Counted from the stretch's first letter, positions 36,966 to 45,802 are shown. The stretch is 64,000 nucleotides of DNA from Microvirga solisilvae (GCF_022808595.1 NZ_JAKUCN010000007.1:1-64000); one strand, 5' to 3'. Notes: generated by a model from the sequence alone, not told the origin. Numbers and translations are program-made.

Positions 36966-37607
36966 TCAGGCCCGCTTTTTGATTCTCATCAGCTTGAAGA
37001 AGCCGGCGGGGAAGAGGGATCTCAACTCCGCCACCTCCATATTGCCGGTGCTGCGGACCCAGTCTTCCACGCGGGCCGCCTTAAAGGAGGAACTCCAGCC
37101 GATCGCCTTGGCAAGCGGGGCCGCCATCTCCTCGAGGGCTGCGATAGGCCCGGAAGGCTGCCCCCAGTGGTTGGCCAGGACGATCTCGCCGCCGGGCTTC
37201 AGCACGCGGGCGAATTCGGAGAGCGCCACCTCGGGCTCCGGCACGAGGGTGATGATGAATTGGGCGGTGACTGAATCGAAAGTGGCGTCCGGAAAGCCGA
37301 GCTTGGTCACATCCATCACCTGCAGGCTCTTCACATGGAACAGGCCACGTCTGTCGACCTTCTCCTGCGCCCGGCGCAGCATGTCCTCGGAGAGATCGAC
37401 CCCATAAACCTCGGCGTGCTTCGGATAATAGCCGAGAGAGAGGCCAGTCCCTACGCCGGCTTCCAACACCTTGGGGCCACAGGCCACCGCAGCGTTCACG
37501 GCAGCGCGGGCGGCAGGCTCAGTGAGCTTGTCGTACACGAGGTCATAGATCGGCGCCCAACGCGCATAGGCTTTGCGCATCAGGGCCGTGGTCGCTCCAT
37601 CCGTCAT
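36966..37607 (-). CDS. SAM-dependent methyltransferase, PmtA-like (phosphatidylethanolamine N-methyltransferase?)
   Basis: A 213-residue class I methyltransferase. Motif I is KVLEAGVGTGLSLGYYP, motif II YGVDLSEDMLRRAQEK, and motif IV region FDSVTAQFIITLVPEPE with RVLKPGGEIVLANH after it. The N-terminal YARWAPIYDLVYDKL is shared with Rhodobacter/Bradyrhizobium-type PmtA enzymes that methylate phosphatidylethanolamine towards phosphatidylcholine. UbiE-type enzymes look similar, so the substrate is tentative. It lies 22 bases after mnmA in the same direction. Confidence 0.65.
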   Translation of the reverse strand: MTDGATTALMRKAYARWAPIYDLVYDKLTEPAARAAVNAAVACGPKVLEAGVGTGLSLGYYPKHAEVYGVDLSEDMLRRAQEKVDRRGLFHVKSLQVMDVTKLGFPDATFDSVTAQFIITLVPEPEVALSEFARVLKPGGEIVLANHWGQPSGPIAALEEMAAPLAKAIGWSSSFKAARVEDWVRSTGNMEVAELRSLFPAGFFKLMRIKKRA

Positions 37608-37629
37608 GCAGGTTCCTTCAGAGGATGCC

Positions 37630-38784
37630 TCAGGCCGCGGCAGGAGCGGCTTCGGCTACAGCGCGGGCGATGGTGCCTCCGCCAAGCACCCGTGCCCGCG
37701 GAGCATCGCTCTCATACATGACACAGGCTTGACCGGGGGAGACCCCATCTTCCGCCGACAACAGCTCGACCGTAGTGACGGTTCCTGTGGATCGCAAGAT
37801 GGCCGGACGTGGCTCGCGGGTGGAGCGGACGCGCACGGCCACCTCCATCCCCTGCTCTCCGATGGCCTCAAGAGGTACGTCGCCGAGCCAGTTCACGTCA
37901 GAGATGGTGATGAGGCGCGTCGCCAGAGCCTCGCGAGGACCGACCACCACGCGGGCTTCCTTGGCATCAAGGCGCACCACATAGAGGGGCTCACCCACGG
38001 AAAGGCCGAGCCCTTTCCGCTGCCCCACCGTGTAATGGATGATCCCTTCATGGCGGCCGAGCACGCGGCCATCGATATGCACGATCTCGCCGCCATGCAC
38101 GGCGCCGGGCTTCAAACGCTCGATTACGTCGCTGTAGCGCCCTTGCGTGACGAAGCAGATGTCCTGGCTGTCGGCCTTTTCGGCGATGGCGAGCCCGAAC
38201 TGGCGGGCGTATTCACGGGTCTTTTCCTTGGGCAGCTCGCCCAGAGGGAAGCGCAGGATGTCCAACTGCTCCTCGGTCGTCGCATAGAGGAAGTAGCTCT
38301 GATCGCGATCCGGGTCCGCTGCCCGGTGAAGGGCGCGGCGGCCATCGGGCAGCCTGCGGCTCGCCACGTAATGGCCTGTCGCCAGCACGTCGGCCCCGAG
38401 CTCCTTGGCGGTCTCCAGGAGGTCCCGGAACTTGATGGAGCGGTTGCACTCCACGCATGGGATCGGCGTCTCGCCGGCCAGATAGCTCTGGGTGAAGCGG
38501 TCGATCACGGCCTTGCGGAAGCGCTCCTCGTAATCGAGCACATAATGCGGAATGCCGATGGCCTCGGCCACGCGGCGGGCATCATAGATGTCCTGGCCCG
38601 CACAGCAGGCGCCCTTTCGGTGAGCGGCCTCGCCGTGATCGTAGAGCTGCAGCGTAATGCCGATGACGTCATAACCCTCCTCTTTGAGGAGAGCTGCCAC
38701 GACGGAGGAATCCACGCCGCCCGACATCGCAACGACGACGCGGGTCTCGGCAGGAGACTTGGGAAGATCGAGTGAGTTGAGCAT
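37630..38784 (-). CDS. mnmA: tRNA-specific 2-thiouridylase MnmA
   Basis: A 384-residue protein with the PP-loop [18 protein letters not shown] at the N-terminus, [23 protein letters not shown], catalytic Cys in [20 protein letters not shown] and the second Cys in DSQDICFV. MnmA activates U34 of tRNA Lys/Glu/Gln with ATP and inserts sulfur to give 2-thiouridine. Full length for the family, cytoplasmic. It is transcribed away from sciP. Confidence 0.95.
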   Translation of the reverse strand: MLNSLDLPKSPAETRVVVAMSGGVDSSVVAALLKEEGYDVIGITLQLYDHGEAAHRKGACCAGQDIYDARRVAEAIGIPHYVLDYEERFRKAVIDRFTQSYLAGETPIPCVECNRSIKFRDLLETAKELGADVLATGHYVASRRLPDGRRALHRAADPDRDQSYFLYATTEEQLDILRFPLGELPKEKTREYARQFGLAIAEKADSQDICFVTQGRYSDVIERLKPGAVHGGEIVHIDGRVLGRHEGIIHYTVGQRKGLGLSVGEPLYVVRLDAKEARVVVGPREALATRLITISDVNWLGDVPLEAIGEQGMEVAVRVRSTREPRPAILRSTGTVTTVELLSAEDGVSPGQACVMYESDAPRARVLGGGTIARAVAEAAPAAA

Positions 38785-39013
38785 CGTTCCATCCAGAGGC
38801 GCCGTTCAAGGCGGCGCACGGGAGGGGCCAAAGCCCTTCTATAGCGATGACCGGTGAATTCTTAAAGAGAAAGCTGCCGCAATAAGCCGGTGTTAACGTT
38901 TATGGCTAAGCTTAGGCACTCTCGTAACCGCCTGCATGGCTTAGGAAAACATTAAGCCCCACCGGTTAGGTTCGAGCCTATCAAAGGTCGTTGAATTTTT
39001 GTGTGAGCGTATC

Positions 39014-39289
39014 ATGACCGAACCCCACCGCCCTAGGGTCAAGTATGTCATAGGGCCCGATGGCAGTCCCCTGACGATTGCCGACCTGCCTCCCTCCAGC
39101 ACCCGCCGCTGGGTCATCCGCCGTAAGGCCGAAGTCGTCGCCGCCGTCCGCGGTGGTCTGCTGAGCCTGGAAGAAGCCTGTCAGCGCTACACGCTGACCA
39201 CGGAAGAGTTCCTAAGCTGGCAGATGTCCATCGACCAGCACGGCCTCGCCGGTCTCCGGACGACCCGCATCCAGCAATACCGGCAGTAA
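39014..39289 (+). CDS. sciP: CtrA inhibitor SciP
   Basis: A 91-residue protein (Caulobacter SciP is 92) of the DUF1153 family: KYVIGPDGSPLTIADLPP at the start, RRWVIRRKAEVVAAVRGGLL, then ALSLEEACQRY-type helix-turn-helix and TTEEFLSWQMSIDQHGLAGL. SciP binds CtrA on DNA and blocks recruitment of RNA polymerase, limiting CtrA-dependent transcription to part of the cell cycle. The ATG at 39014 matches the family start. It lies within 10 kb of ctrA and chpT. Confidence 0.93.
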   Translation: MTEPHRPRVKYVIGPDGSPLTIADLPPSSTRRWVIRRKAEVVAAVRGGLLSLEEACQRYTLTTEEFLSWQMSIDQHGLAGLRTTRIQQYRQ

Positions 39290-39318
39290 GCCCGTAGGCT
39301 CGAACGGAAAACAGGATC

Positions 39319-39349
39319 AGGCGCTGCTTCCAGGAGGCGGCGCCTTTTT
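39319..39349 (+). terminator. Rho-independent terminator after sciP
   Basis: AGGCGC (39319-39324) pairs with GCGCCT (39340-39345), with further pairing possible in the loop, followed by a five-base T-run, about 30 bases after the sciP stop. Confidence 0.75.
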
Positions 39350-39451
39350 CATTGGGACGCCAAAATCGTGCGGGCCGCAGCCAGTCGTTAAGGTCTTCCT
39401 AACCATAAGATGGGCATAAATCCTTACCCTCTACTCAGATAGGTACGAATC

Positions 39452-39754
39452 GTGCTCAGCGCCCAGGACATGCCGGAACAGCAGGCTTTTTCTCCCTCGC
39501 ATACGAGCTTTCCGCCATCCTCCGCCGTCGATCAAACCGTCGAGGCGCTGCGGCGCATCCTAGTCGGGCACACGATTGCCGATGTGGAGCGCCATCTGAT
39601 CCTGGATACCCTCGCCTATTGCCTCGGCAACAGAACCCATGCGGCGCGGATCCTCGGCATCTCGATCCGGACCCTGCGCAACAAGCTCAACGAATATATG
39701 GACGCCGGCATCTCCGTTCCGGAACCAGGCCAGAAGCCTGTTCTGGCAGCCTAA
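39452..39754 (+). CDS. Small Fis-type helix-turn-helix regulator
   Basis: A 100-residue protein. The C-terminal half is a Fis/NtrC-type DNA-binding domain: VERHLILDTLAYCLGNRTHAARILGISIRTLRNKLNEY. There is no sigma54-activator AAA domain or receiver, so it is a stand-alone DNA-binding module, similar to the small FlbD-related proteins of Hyphomicrobiales. It starts at a GTG (39452); an ATG six codons later is possible. Placement among ctrA and flagellar genes suggests a link with flagellar or cell-cycle control, which is inference. Confidence 0.8.
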   Translation: MLSAQDMPEQQAFSPSHTSFPPSSAVDQTVEALRRILVGHTIADVERHLILDTLAYCLGNRTHAARILGISIRTLRNKLNEYMDAGISVPEPGQKPVLAA

Positions 39755-39783
39755 CGGCCTGACCTCTTAGCGCCCTTTAAGGC

Positions 39784-40836
39784 TTACTGATCGGAAGACG
39801 AGAGCGGCGGTGGCGGCACGCTACTGCTGTCGACGGCACCGCGCGCGCGCCATGCCTGCGCCAACCTGGCTCTCTCGAAAAGCAGCACCACCACGAGCGA
39901 CATGGCGAAGGGGATGAGAAGATAGAACAGGCGGAAGATGATGAGGGCCGCCAGCACATCCGGCTTGGGAATATCGGGCATCGCCGTCAGGAACACGAGC
40001 TCGAACACGCCGAGCCCGCCGGGAGCATGGCTGACGAGAGCCGCCGAGAACGAAGCGAGGAACACCGCGAGCACGATGATAAAGCTCGGCTCCAGGTGAG
40101 CGGGAAGCACGAAATAAATGATGCCGGCAGCTCCCAGCAACTCAAGCGGGGCCGCAATCAGCTGCCGCGCCATGATGGCCGGACGCGGATATTCGAGCTT
40201 GGCCTTGCGGATCACCAACGGCGGCAGATGCAGGATAGATCCCACGACGTAGAGAACCACGAAACCGAGCAACAACAGACCCACGCCCCTGGCCGTGGCG
40301 GGATTAGTGAGGGCCGAGGGCAATAGCTCCTCGAGGCGGTATAGAAGTCCAGGTTGAACGGTGAGAACCACTCCGCCGAGAAGGATCGTGCCGAGCCCGA
40401 AGGTGAAGGAGCAGAGAGCGACCAGCACGGCAATTTGCGCGGCGCTCAGGCCCTTGGAGGTATACGCCCTGTAGCGGACGACGGCGCCCGAGAAAACGGA
40501 GGCGCCGATATTGTGCGACAGGGCATAGGTGGTGAACGAGGTCACCGAGACGAAGAACCAGGAGATATGGCGCACGCCCAGATGGAGGAGCGCGATCCGG
40601 TCGTACCAGGCGAGAGCCGCATAAGCGACCAGGGTCGACAGGCCCGCAAGTGCATAGCGCTCGGAGGGAACCGCCGTCAGGCTGTCCCAAACGTCATCGA
40701 GGGAAAGGCCGCGCAGCTCGCGATAAAGAAGCCAGACAGAAATCACGACCGCTGCAAGCCCGATGACGGGCCAGATGAACTCACGCACTTTCTTCATCGA
40801 GACGGCCGGCTCCCTTGTTCTCCCTTCTGTGCCCAT
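39784..40836 (-). CDS. YbhN/UPF0104-type integral membrane protein (lysylphosphatidylglycerol synthase-like membrane domain)
   Basis: About 350 residues with eight or more hydrophobic segments. The family pattern is seen in SFTTYALSHNIGASVFSGAVVRYRAY, then SFTFGLGTILLGG and SHAPGGLGVFELVF near the end. The domain matches the membrane half of MprF but lacks the cytosolic aminoacyl-transfer half, as in YbhN proteins of unclear role (lipid flipping has been suggested for the family). The C-terminus is Ser/Pro-rich. The start is uncertain: ATG 40836, TTG 40854 or ATG 40797 (MKKVREFIWP). Confidence 0.8.
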   Translation of the reverse strand: MGTEGRTREPAVSMKKVREFIWPVIGLAAVVISVWLLYRELRGLSLDDVWDSLTAVPSERYALAGLSTLVAYAALAWYDRIALLHLGVRHISWFFVSVTSFTTYALSHNIGASVFSGAVVRYRAYTSKGLSAAQIAVLVALCSFTFGLGTILLGGVVLTVQPGLLYRLEELLPSALTNPATARGVGLLLLGFVVLYVVGSILHLPPLVIRKAKLEYPRPAIMARQLIAAPLELLGAAGIIYFVLPAHLEPSFIIVLAVFLASFSAALVSHAPGGLGVFELVFLTAMPDIPKPDVLAALIIFRLFYLLIPFAMSLVVVLLFERARLAQAWRARGAVDSSSVPPPPLSSSDQ

Positions 40837-41001
40837 AATCCATTCAATCTGCAAGAGGAAATGGCCCTACCCCATCTGGACATAACGTCCAATCCTGCAA
40901 AGGCTTTCCGCATGATTGCAGAAGAGCCCTGCCCTCGCATTGCGCCCTGGCTTCGGCCATGACACAGCGATGGCCGGATTGTCGTATCGAAAGGTATCTC
41001 C

Positions 41002-41613
41002 ATGACGAGCCCGCAGCCTGTACTGAACCTCGACGGCTACACAGATCTGCCTTCAGGGAAGATTGCGGCAGTGGTGACGTATCTGGAGATGCGCTCGCCT
41101 CCTCCGCTTGCGCCTGTTGAAGATCAAGAGGCGTGGTCGCTCCAACGCCTCAACGGCGAGCGAGACCGATACAGGAAGCTCTATCGCCGGATCGGCGAAC
41201 CCTGGCTTTGGTTCAGCCGGGTCGTCATGCCTGACGCGGACCTCGCGGGCATCCTCGATGATCCCAAGGTCGATGCCTATGCCTTAACCGACGGCAAAGA
41301 CGATATCGGCCTTCTGGAACTCGACTTCCGACCGCAAGGAGAAGTCGAGCTCGCCTTCCTCGGCCTTGTTCCCGGAGTGATCGGCAAGGGAGCAGGCCGT
41401 TTTCTGATGAACGAAGCAATCCGCCTTGCTTTCTCTCGACCGGTCGAGCGCTTCTTCGTCCATACCTGCAGTCTCGATAATCCAGGCGCGCTTCCCTTTT
41501 ATATACGCTCTGGCTTCACGCCCTATCGGCGCGCCATCGAGGTCGCAGACGATCCCCGGCTTCAGGGTTTCCTTCCACGCGATTGCGCTCCGCAAATTCC
41601 TGTTCTGAGCTAA
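41002..41613 (+). CDS. GNAT family N-acetyltransferase
   Basis: A 203-residue protein whose C-terminal half has the GNAT fold: DIGLLELDF strand, VELAFLGLVPGVIGKGAGRFLM with the acetyl-CoA-binding GxGxGxxLM-like loop (Gly-Lys-Gly-Ala-Gly), then CSLDNPGALPFYIRSGFTPYRR. The substrate is unknown. It diverges from the YbhN-type gene and ends at a strong bidirectional terminator facing fliJ. Confidence 0.85.
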   Translation: MTSPQPVLNLDGYTDLPSGKIAAVVTYLEMRSPPPLAPVEDQEAWSLQRLNGERDRYRKLYRRIGEPWLWFSRVVMPDADLAGILDDPKVDAYALTDGKDDIGLLELDFRPQGEVELAFLGLVPGVIGKGAGRFLMNEAIRLAFSRPVERFFVHTCSLDNPGALPFYIRSGFTPYRRAIEVADDPRLQGFLPRDCAPQIPVLS

Positions 41614-41622
41614 GCCAAAAGG

Positions 41623-41655
41623 AAAAGGACGCGCCGAGCTGCGGCGCGTCCTTTT
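41623..41655. terminator. Bidirectional Rho-independent terminator between convergent genes
   Basis: A perfect 14-bp stem (AAAAGGACGCGCCG at 41623-41636 and CGGCGCGTCCTTTT at 41642-41655) with a 5-base loop. The A-run on one side and T-run on the other let it terminate both the GNAT gene and fliJ. Confidence 0.92.
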
Positions 41656-41678
41656 TGACTGTTCGACTGATAAGCGGA

Positions 41679-42080
41679 TCAGGCTGTTGCGCGCATCGCG
41701 CGGGCCGGACCCACATGGCTGATCGCCGGATCCAGAGAGCGCTCGGTAGCGCGCTCCCGATCCTCCAGGCTCTCGGCCCGCTTCAGCTCCTCGAAGGCCT
41801 CGCCGAGTTCCGCCTTGGCGTCATCGAGCTGAGTGTAAAGGTTCTGAGCCGACATGCGAAGGTTGTCACGCCGCTGGGCAGCAGCGCGGGCATAGGTCGG
41901 ATAGGCGAAATGGTTCGGATCGGTGATCCCAGCCTTGTGCTCTTCCGCTGCGATTTCCCGATCGAGGTCAGCCGCCATGCGGTCGAACTCGGCGATCATC
42001 ATCTCGATCTGCGCCACCCGCCGACGTTTCTCGTCGACCTGAAAGCGCTTGAGGCGGATGAGCGTATCCCGCGACTTCAT
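41679..42080 (-). CDS. fliJ: Flagellar export protein FliJ
   Basis: A 133-residue, almost wholly helical coiled-coil protein starting MKSRDTLIRLKRFQVDEKRR, with AQIEMMIAEFDRMAADLDREI and AEEHKAGITDPNHFAYPTYA further on. This matches FliJ of Hyphomicrobiales, the chaperone/ATPase stalk component of the flagellar type III export apparatus. It is transcribed divergently from ctrA, a neighbourhood conserved in several rhizobia. Confidence 0.87.
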   Translation of the reverse strand: MKSRDTLIRLKRFQVDEKRRRVAQIEMMIAEFDRMAADLDREIAAEEHKAGITDPNHFAYPTYARAAAQRRDNLRMSAQNLYTQLDDAKAELGEAFEELKRAESLEDRERATERSLDPAISHVGPARAMRATA

Positions 42081-42597
42081 CTTGATTCAACTCCACACGT
42101 CGCTGTTTCACGTGCCCGCCGGATCGCTCAGTTATCCTTCAGGCATGAGGCATCATTGCGCATGGAAGTTGACCTTTCCTTACCATCGCGCGGAAAAATC
42201 CTTGAAAGGACAAATCACTAGCCTGCCCTTCAGGGTTGCCGAGGATGTCGCGAGGCTTGCGTCAACCTTTCGTTTACCGATTTCGTTAACACTGTCCCTG
42301 TCACGCCTGCAGTTCGGTAAGCACGGCAGGCATGTGCAAGCGAAATCCTTCGTTTGCAACGGTTTGGGATGGAGCGACGAGGTTCCCTATGGTCACCCGG
42401 AATCCACAGGCTGGATGCTTCAAGCGACAGATCGGCACGATCATATCGTTAAGCGCTTGCATGCAGGAATCAGGGTTTGTTAACCATTCTGAACTAGCGT
42501 CACGAATCAGTGCAAAAGGGCATCCGCCACTGGCCCGGTGGGGGATGGGTAGCCACAAGCTACATGCAAGCTCCAGGGCATGGGCTGGGGAATAACA
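42081..42597. promoter_or_regulatory. Divergent fliJ-ctrA control region with clustered GANTC sites
   Basis: This 517-base gene-free region contains four CcrM methylation sites (GANTC): 42084-42088, 42400-42404, 42467-42471 and 42504-42508. Three fall within 110 bases in the 200 bases before ctrA. In Caulobacter a GANTC in the ctrA P1 promoter ties transcription to replication. TTAA/TTAACC segments near 42449 and 42480 could be CtrA half-sites, but no full TTAA-N7-TTAA box was found. Confidence 0.6.
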
Positions 42598-43299
42598 ATG
42601 CGCGTACTTCTCATCGAAGACGACAGCGCAACTGCGCAAAGCATCGAACTGATGCTGAAGTCCGAGAACTTCAATATCTATACGACGGATCTCGGCGAAG
42701 AGGGCATCGACCTCGGCAAGCTGTATGACTACGACATCATCCTTCTTGACCTGAACCTTCCCGACATGTCGGGCTACGAGGTTCTGCGGACTCTCCGCGT
42801 CGCGAAGGTGAAGACACCAATCCTGATCCTCTCCGGCATGGCCGGCATCGAGGACAAGGTGAAGGGTCTGGGCTTCGGCGCCGACGATTACCTGACGAAG
42901 CCGTTCCATAAGGACGAGATGGTCGCCCGCATCCATGCGATTGTGCGCCGCTCGAAGGGCCATGCGCAATCGGTGATCACCACCGGCGATCTCGTCGTCA
43001 ATCTCGACACGAAGACCGTCGAAGTGGGCGGCGCCCGCGTGCATCTGACCGGCAAGGAATATCAGATGCTCGAGCTGCTCTCGCTGCGCAAGGGCACGAC
43101 GCTCACGAAGGAGATGTTCCTCAATCATCTCTATGGCGGCATGGACGAGCCGGAACTGAAGATCATCGACGTGTTCATCTGCAAACTGCGTAAGAAGCTC
43201 GCCAATGCTTCGCAGGGCAAGAACTACATCGAAACCGTCTGGGGCCGCGGCTACGTGCTGCGCGAGCCGAACGAGGCGGACGAGCGCGTCGCGGTCTAA
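42598..43299 (+). CDS. ctrA: Cell-cycle master response regulator CtrA
   Basis: A 233-residue OmpR-type regulator. Receiver domain: [20 protein letters not shown], phospho-acceptor Asp in [16 protein letters not shown], and [12 protein letters not shown] with the conserved Lys. The DNA-binding domain carries [20 protein letters not shown] and [16 protein letters not shown], then [12 protein letters not shown]. The sequence is CtrA-like throughout. CtrA silences the origin and activates flagellar, division and envelope genes; it receives phosphate through ChpT (next gene) and is antagonised by SciP (39014). The ATG at 42598 gives the canonical N-terminus. Confidence 0.96.
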   Translation: MRVLLIEDDSATAQSIELMLKSENFNIYTTDLGEEGIDLGKLYDYDIILLDLNLPDMSGYEVLRTLRVAKVKTPILILSGMAGIEDKVKGLGFGADDYLTKPFHKDEMVARIHAIVRRSKGHAQSVITTGDLVVNLDTKTVEVGGARVHLTGKEYQMLELLSLRKGTTLTKEMFLNHLYGGMDEPELKIIDVFICKLRKKLANASQGKNYIETVWGRGYVLREPNEADERVAV

Positions 43300-43321
43300 A
43301 GCGAAGCGACAACGAGATGAG

Positions 43322-43349
43322 AAAAGCCCGGCATCTGCCGGGCTTTTTT
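43322..43349 (+). terminator. Rho-independent terminator after ctrA
   Basis: AAAAGCCCGGCA and TGCCGGGCTTTT (43322-43333 and 43336-43347) form a 12-bp stem with a tight loop and a T-run, 23 bases after the ctrA stop. Confidence 0.92.
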
Positions 43350-43373
43350 ATTGCGCTCGCTGCAATCTCAAAA

Positions 43374-43413
43374 CGTGATCTCACATCAGCGGCGATGGAA
43401 ATATGAGATCACG
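43374..43413. repeat. 10-bp inverted repeat between ctrA and chpT
   Basis: CGTGATCTCA (43374-43383) and TGAGATCACG (43404-43413) are a perfect inverted repeat with a 20-base centre, just beyond the end of chpT. It may form a 3' hairpin for the chpT mRNA; there is no T-run. Confidence 0.5.
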
Positions 43414-43423
43414 CAATTGCACA

Positions 43424-44065
43424 TCAAGCAGTGACCGACTTGATCGTCACTTCGTCGCCGTCGATGCTGAAGGCGATGTTCATGTTCGATGCGCGCGCCA
43501 CCATGCCGGCGTAGTAGATCTGAATGCCATGCGCATCGACCGTGCCGGTTTCAGAATCACCGGCGAGCAGTTCCTGCGAATGCGCGGGGATGCGGGCGTT
43601 CAGGCCCTTCGCCTTGATGGTGAACTCGCAAGCCTCGGCATCGCCCGTCACCGTCACGTTGATGGCGCCACCGCGCGGAATGGCGGTGATGGCGATCATG
43701 ATCAGGTTGAGGAGCAGCTTAACCCGGTTCTTCGGGAAGAGAAGGCGGGGCGAGGTCCAGGAGAACGTGATCTTGTCATCGAGGAAGAGCCCTCGCGCCA
43801 CCTGCTCGGCATCGCCGAGATCGATGGAGGCTCCGGCCGAGCCTGCCGCGCCGAAAGCGAGACGGGCGAACTGGAGGCGGGCCGAGGCTTGGCGGGCGCT
43901 CTTCTGGATCAGGTCGAGGGCGAATTCGCGCATGGAGGTGTCGCTGTCGTCCTCCAGGACCTCGAGCCCGTTGACGATCGCGCCGACCGGCGAAATCACG
44001 TCGTGGCAGACGCGTGAGCAGAGAAGGGCGGCAAGGTCGAGCGAATCAAGGGAAATGGTGGCCAT
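43424..44065 (-). CDS. chpT: Histidine phosphotransferase ChpT
   Basis: A 213-residue protein. The dimerisation/phosphotransfer helix carries LCSRVCHDVISPVGAIVNGLEVL, with the phospho-accepting His in CHD. A degenerate HATPase-like domain follows (NRVKLLLNLIMIAITAIPRGG) without ATP-binding glycine motifs, as in Caulobacter and Brucella ChpT. It passes phosphate from the CckA kinase to CtrA and CpdR. It converges with ctrA. Confidence 0.93.
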   Translation of the reverse strand: MATISLDSLDLAALLCSRVCHDVISPVGAIVNGLEVLEDDSDTSMREFALDLIQKSARQASARLQFARLAFGAAGSAGASIDLGDAEQVARGLFLDDKITFSWTSPRLLFPKNRVKLLLNLIMIAITAIPRGGAINVTVTGDAEACEFTIKAKGLNARIPAHSQELLAGDSETGTVDAHGIQIYYAGMVARASNMNIAFSIDGDEVTIKSVTA

Positions 44066-44104
44066 AAGGGCTCCGGATAGACCGTAAGTTCAGCGGTGGA
44101 TTCA

Positions 44105-44121
44105 TGAAATCCTGGATTTCA
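44105..44121. promoter_or_regulatory. 17-bp palindrome between chpT and the CysQ-like gene
   Basis: TGAAATCC-T-GGATTTCA is a perfect 8-bp dyad around a single base, 40 bases upstream of chpT and 119-135 bases upstream of the preferred cysQ start. The form is that of an operator for a dimeric regulator. Confidence 0.5.
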
Positions 44122-44239
44122 GGCCTCACGAATACAGCCAAACAGGAAAGAGAACGTGAACCGGATACCCGGCTCCGAGTTCTTTGGAAAGCAGGCAAAA
44201 GAGATCGACAGCTTTACCGAGAACAGGCACAGTTTCACC

Positions 44240-45064
44240 ATGCGTCTCGATCATACCCATTCCGACGACCTCGCCCTGAAGCTGGCAGCGATCGCTTCCG
44301 AGGCCGCCCGTCTTCTGCGAAGCATGGAAAACGCCTTGATCGAGAAGCAGATCAAGGATGACGGCAGCCCCACCACGGCCGCCGATCTCGCCGCCGAGCA
44401 GCTCATCATCCGCCGCCTGAACGAGGCTTGGCCAGACGTTCCGGTAGTCGCGGAGGAGACGTCGAGCAATGTCCATGCGGAGGAGTTCTTCTTTCTGGTC
44501 GACCCTCTCGACGGCACCGGCGACTTTCTCAACGGCACGGGGGAATACAGCGTCAACATCGCGCTGATCCAGAACCACCGCCCCATCGCCGCCGCGGTCG
44601 CGGCGCCGGCCCTCGGCTCCGTCTGGATTGCGGGCACGAAAGCTCGCATGAGCGCCATGCCCGAAGACGGCGGAGCCGATTTCGACTGGCGGGAGGTCAA
44701 GGTCCGGCGCGCGCCGGAGGATGGCCTCGTCGCCCTCGTCAGCCGCCGCCATGGGGACATCGCCACCGAGGCCTGCCTGTCGGTGCTGTCCATCGGCACG
44801 CGGCGCATGACCTCCTCGGCCCTGAAATTCTGCCTCATCGCCTCGGGCGAGGCCGATGTCTATGTGCGCTGCGGCGCGACCATGGAATGGGACACGGCAG
44901 CGGGCGACCATATCCTGACCTGCGCCGGCGGCAGCGTCGTCGGCCCGGGGAGCGTCCCGCTCACCTATGGCCATGAGGATCGGGGCTATCGCAACGGCCC
45001 CTTCGCGGCCATGGGCGATACCTCGCTCGCCCCCAAGCTGGACCTGCCGGTGGCTGCGGCCTGA
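44240..45064 (+). CDS. cysQ: 3'(2'),5'-bisphosphate nucleotidase, CysQ-like (inositol monophosphatase family)
   Basis: A 274-residue enzyme of the metal-dependent inositol phosphatase family. DGSPTTAADLAAEQLI, PVVAEETSS, VDPLDGTGDFLNGTGEYSVNIAL (metal-binding Asp residues) and GATMEWDTAAGDHIL (second metal-site Asp) are all present. CysQ removes the 3' phosphate from PAP/PAPS in sulfur assimilation; activity on inositol phosphates cannot be excluded. ATG 44240 gives the usual N-terminus; a GTG at 44156 with AGGAAAG upstream would add 28 residues unlike the family. Confidence 0.85.
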   Translation: MRLDHTHSDDLALKLAAIASEAARLLRSMENALIEKQIKDDGSPTTAADLAAEQLIIRRLNEAWPDVPVVAEETSSNVHAEEFFFLVDPLDGTGDFLNGTGEYSVNIALIQNHRPIAAAVAAPALGSVWIAGTKARMSAMPEDGGADFDWREVKVRRAPEDGLVALVSRRHGDIATEACLSVLSIGTRRMTSSALKFCLIASGEADVYVRCGATMEWDTAAGDHILTCAGGSVVGPGSVPLTYGHEDRGYRNGPFAAMGDTSLAPKLDLPVAAA

Positions 45065-45199
45065 AGGCTGCCCCTGCGGCAATAAGGCAGCGCTTGGTCA
45101 GACATTGTTAGGGTTGATGGCCGTAAGGTCGGGGTTCGATAGAAGCCGTCCGGTCTGAACAGGCTGGATCGTCCCCTGTCTCATACGAGGAGATAGCCC

Positions 45200-45802
45200 A
45201 TGCGCTCCCGCATTTCCTTTATTGCTGCGGCAGCCTTCGCCGTCTGTGTCGGCGCCCCCCCCCTCCAGGCTTCGGCCCAGAGCGTCCAGCGCGCCTATGC
45301 GAGCAATCCGGCTGCCCCGAATTCCTTCAATTCAAACGAGTTGGTCGATTCCGGCCATCAGTTCTTCGGCTCGGCGTCCCGTGGCTTGGCCATGACGCTC
45401 GAAGAGGCCACCCGACGCTGGGGCGAGCCCAATGGCTACATTCTCGGCCAGGAAGCCGGCGGCGCGATCATCGGCGGCCTGCGCTACGGCGAAGGCAAGC
45501 TGTTCACCCGCAATGCGGGAGAGCGCAGAATCTTCTGGCAGGGCCCCTCGGTGGGCTTCGATTTCGGCGGCGAAGGCGCCCGGACTATGATGCTGGTCTA
45601 CAACATGCCCTTCACCGATGCCCTCTATAAGCGTTTCGTCGGCGTCGACGGCTCGGCCTATTTCATCGGCGGCTTCGGCATGACGGCCCTGGCGGCTGAC
45701 GAGATGATCATCGTCCCGATCCGCACCGGCGTCGGCGCGAGGCTCGGCGTCAACATGGGCTATCTGAAGTTCACGCCCGAGCCGACCTGGAACCCCTTCT
45801 AA
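45200..45802 (+). CDS. eipA: Envelope integrity protein EipA (DUF1134)
   Basis: A 200-residue exported protein, signal peptide ending near LQASAQ. The mature part carries the DUF1134 features: FGSASRGLAMTLEEATRRWG, GYILGQEAGGAIIGGLRYGEG, FWQGPSVGFDFGGEGAR, and IIVPIRTGVGARLGVNMGYL near the C-terminus. In Brucella, EipA is a periplasmic protein needed for envelope integrity, and its gene is a CtrA target. Its position 1.9 kb from ctrA fits that link, though no CtrA box was found before it. Confidence 0.88.
   Translation: MRSRISFIAAAAFAVCVGAPPLQASAQSVQRAYASNPAAPNSFNSNELVDSGHQFFGSASRGLAMTLEEATRRWGEPNGYILGQEAGGAIIGGLRYGEGKLFTRNAGERRIFWQGPSVGFDFGGEGARTMMLVYNMPFTDALYKRFVGVDGSAYFIGGFGMTALAADEMIIVPIRTGVGARLGVNMGYLKFTPEPTWNPF

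Noticed and set aside
37573..38775. A 400-residue plus-strand open frame opposite mnmA
   Set aside because: Complementary shadow of mnmA, whose motifs are all present on the minus strand.
42240..42300. Full CtrA box (TTAA-N7-TTAA) upstream of ctrA
   Set aside because: The nearest candidate (TTAC...TTAAC) has the wrong spacing of eight or nine bases.
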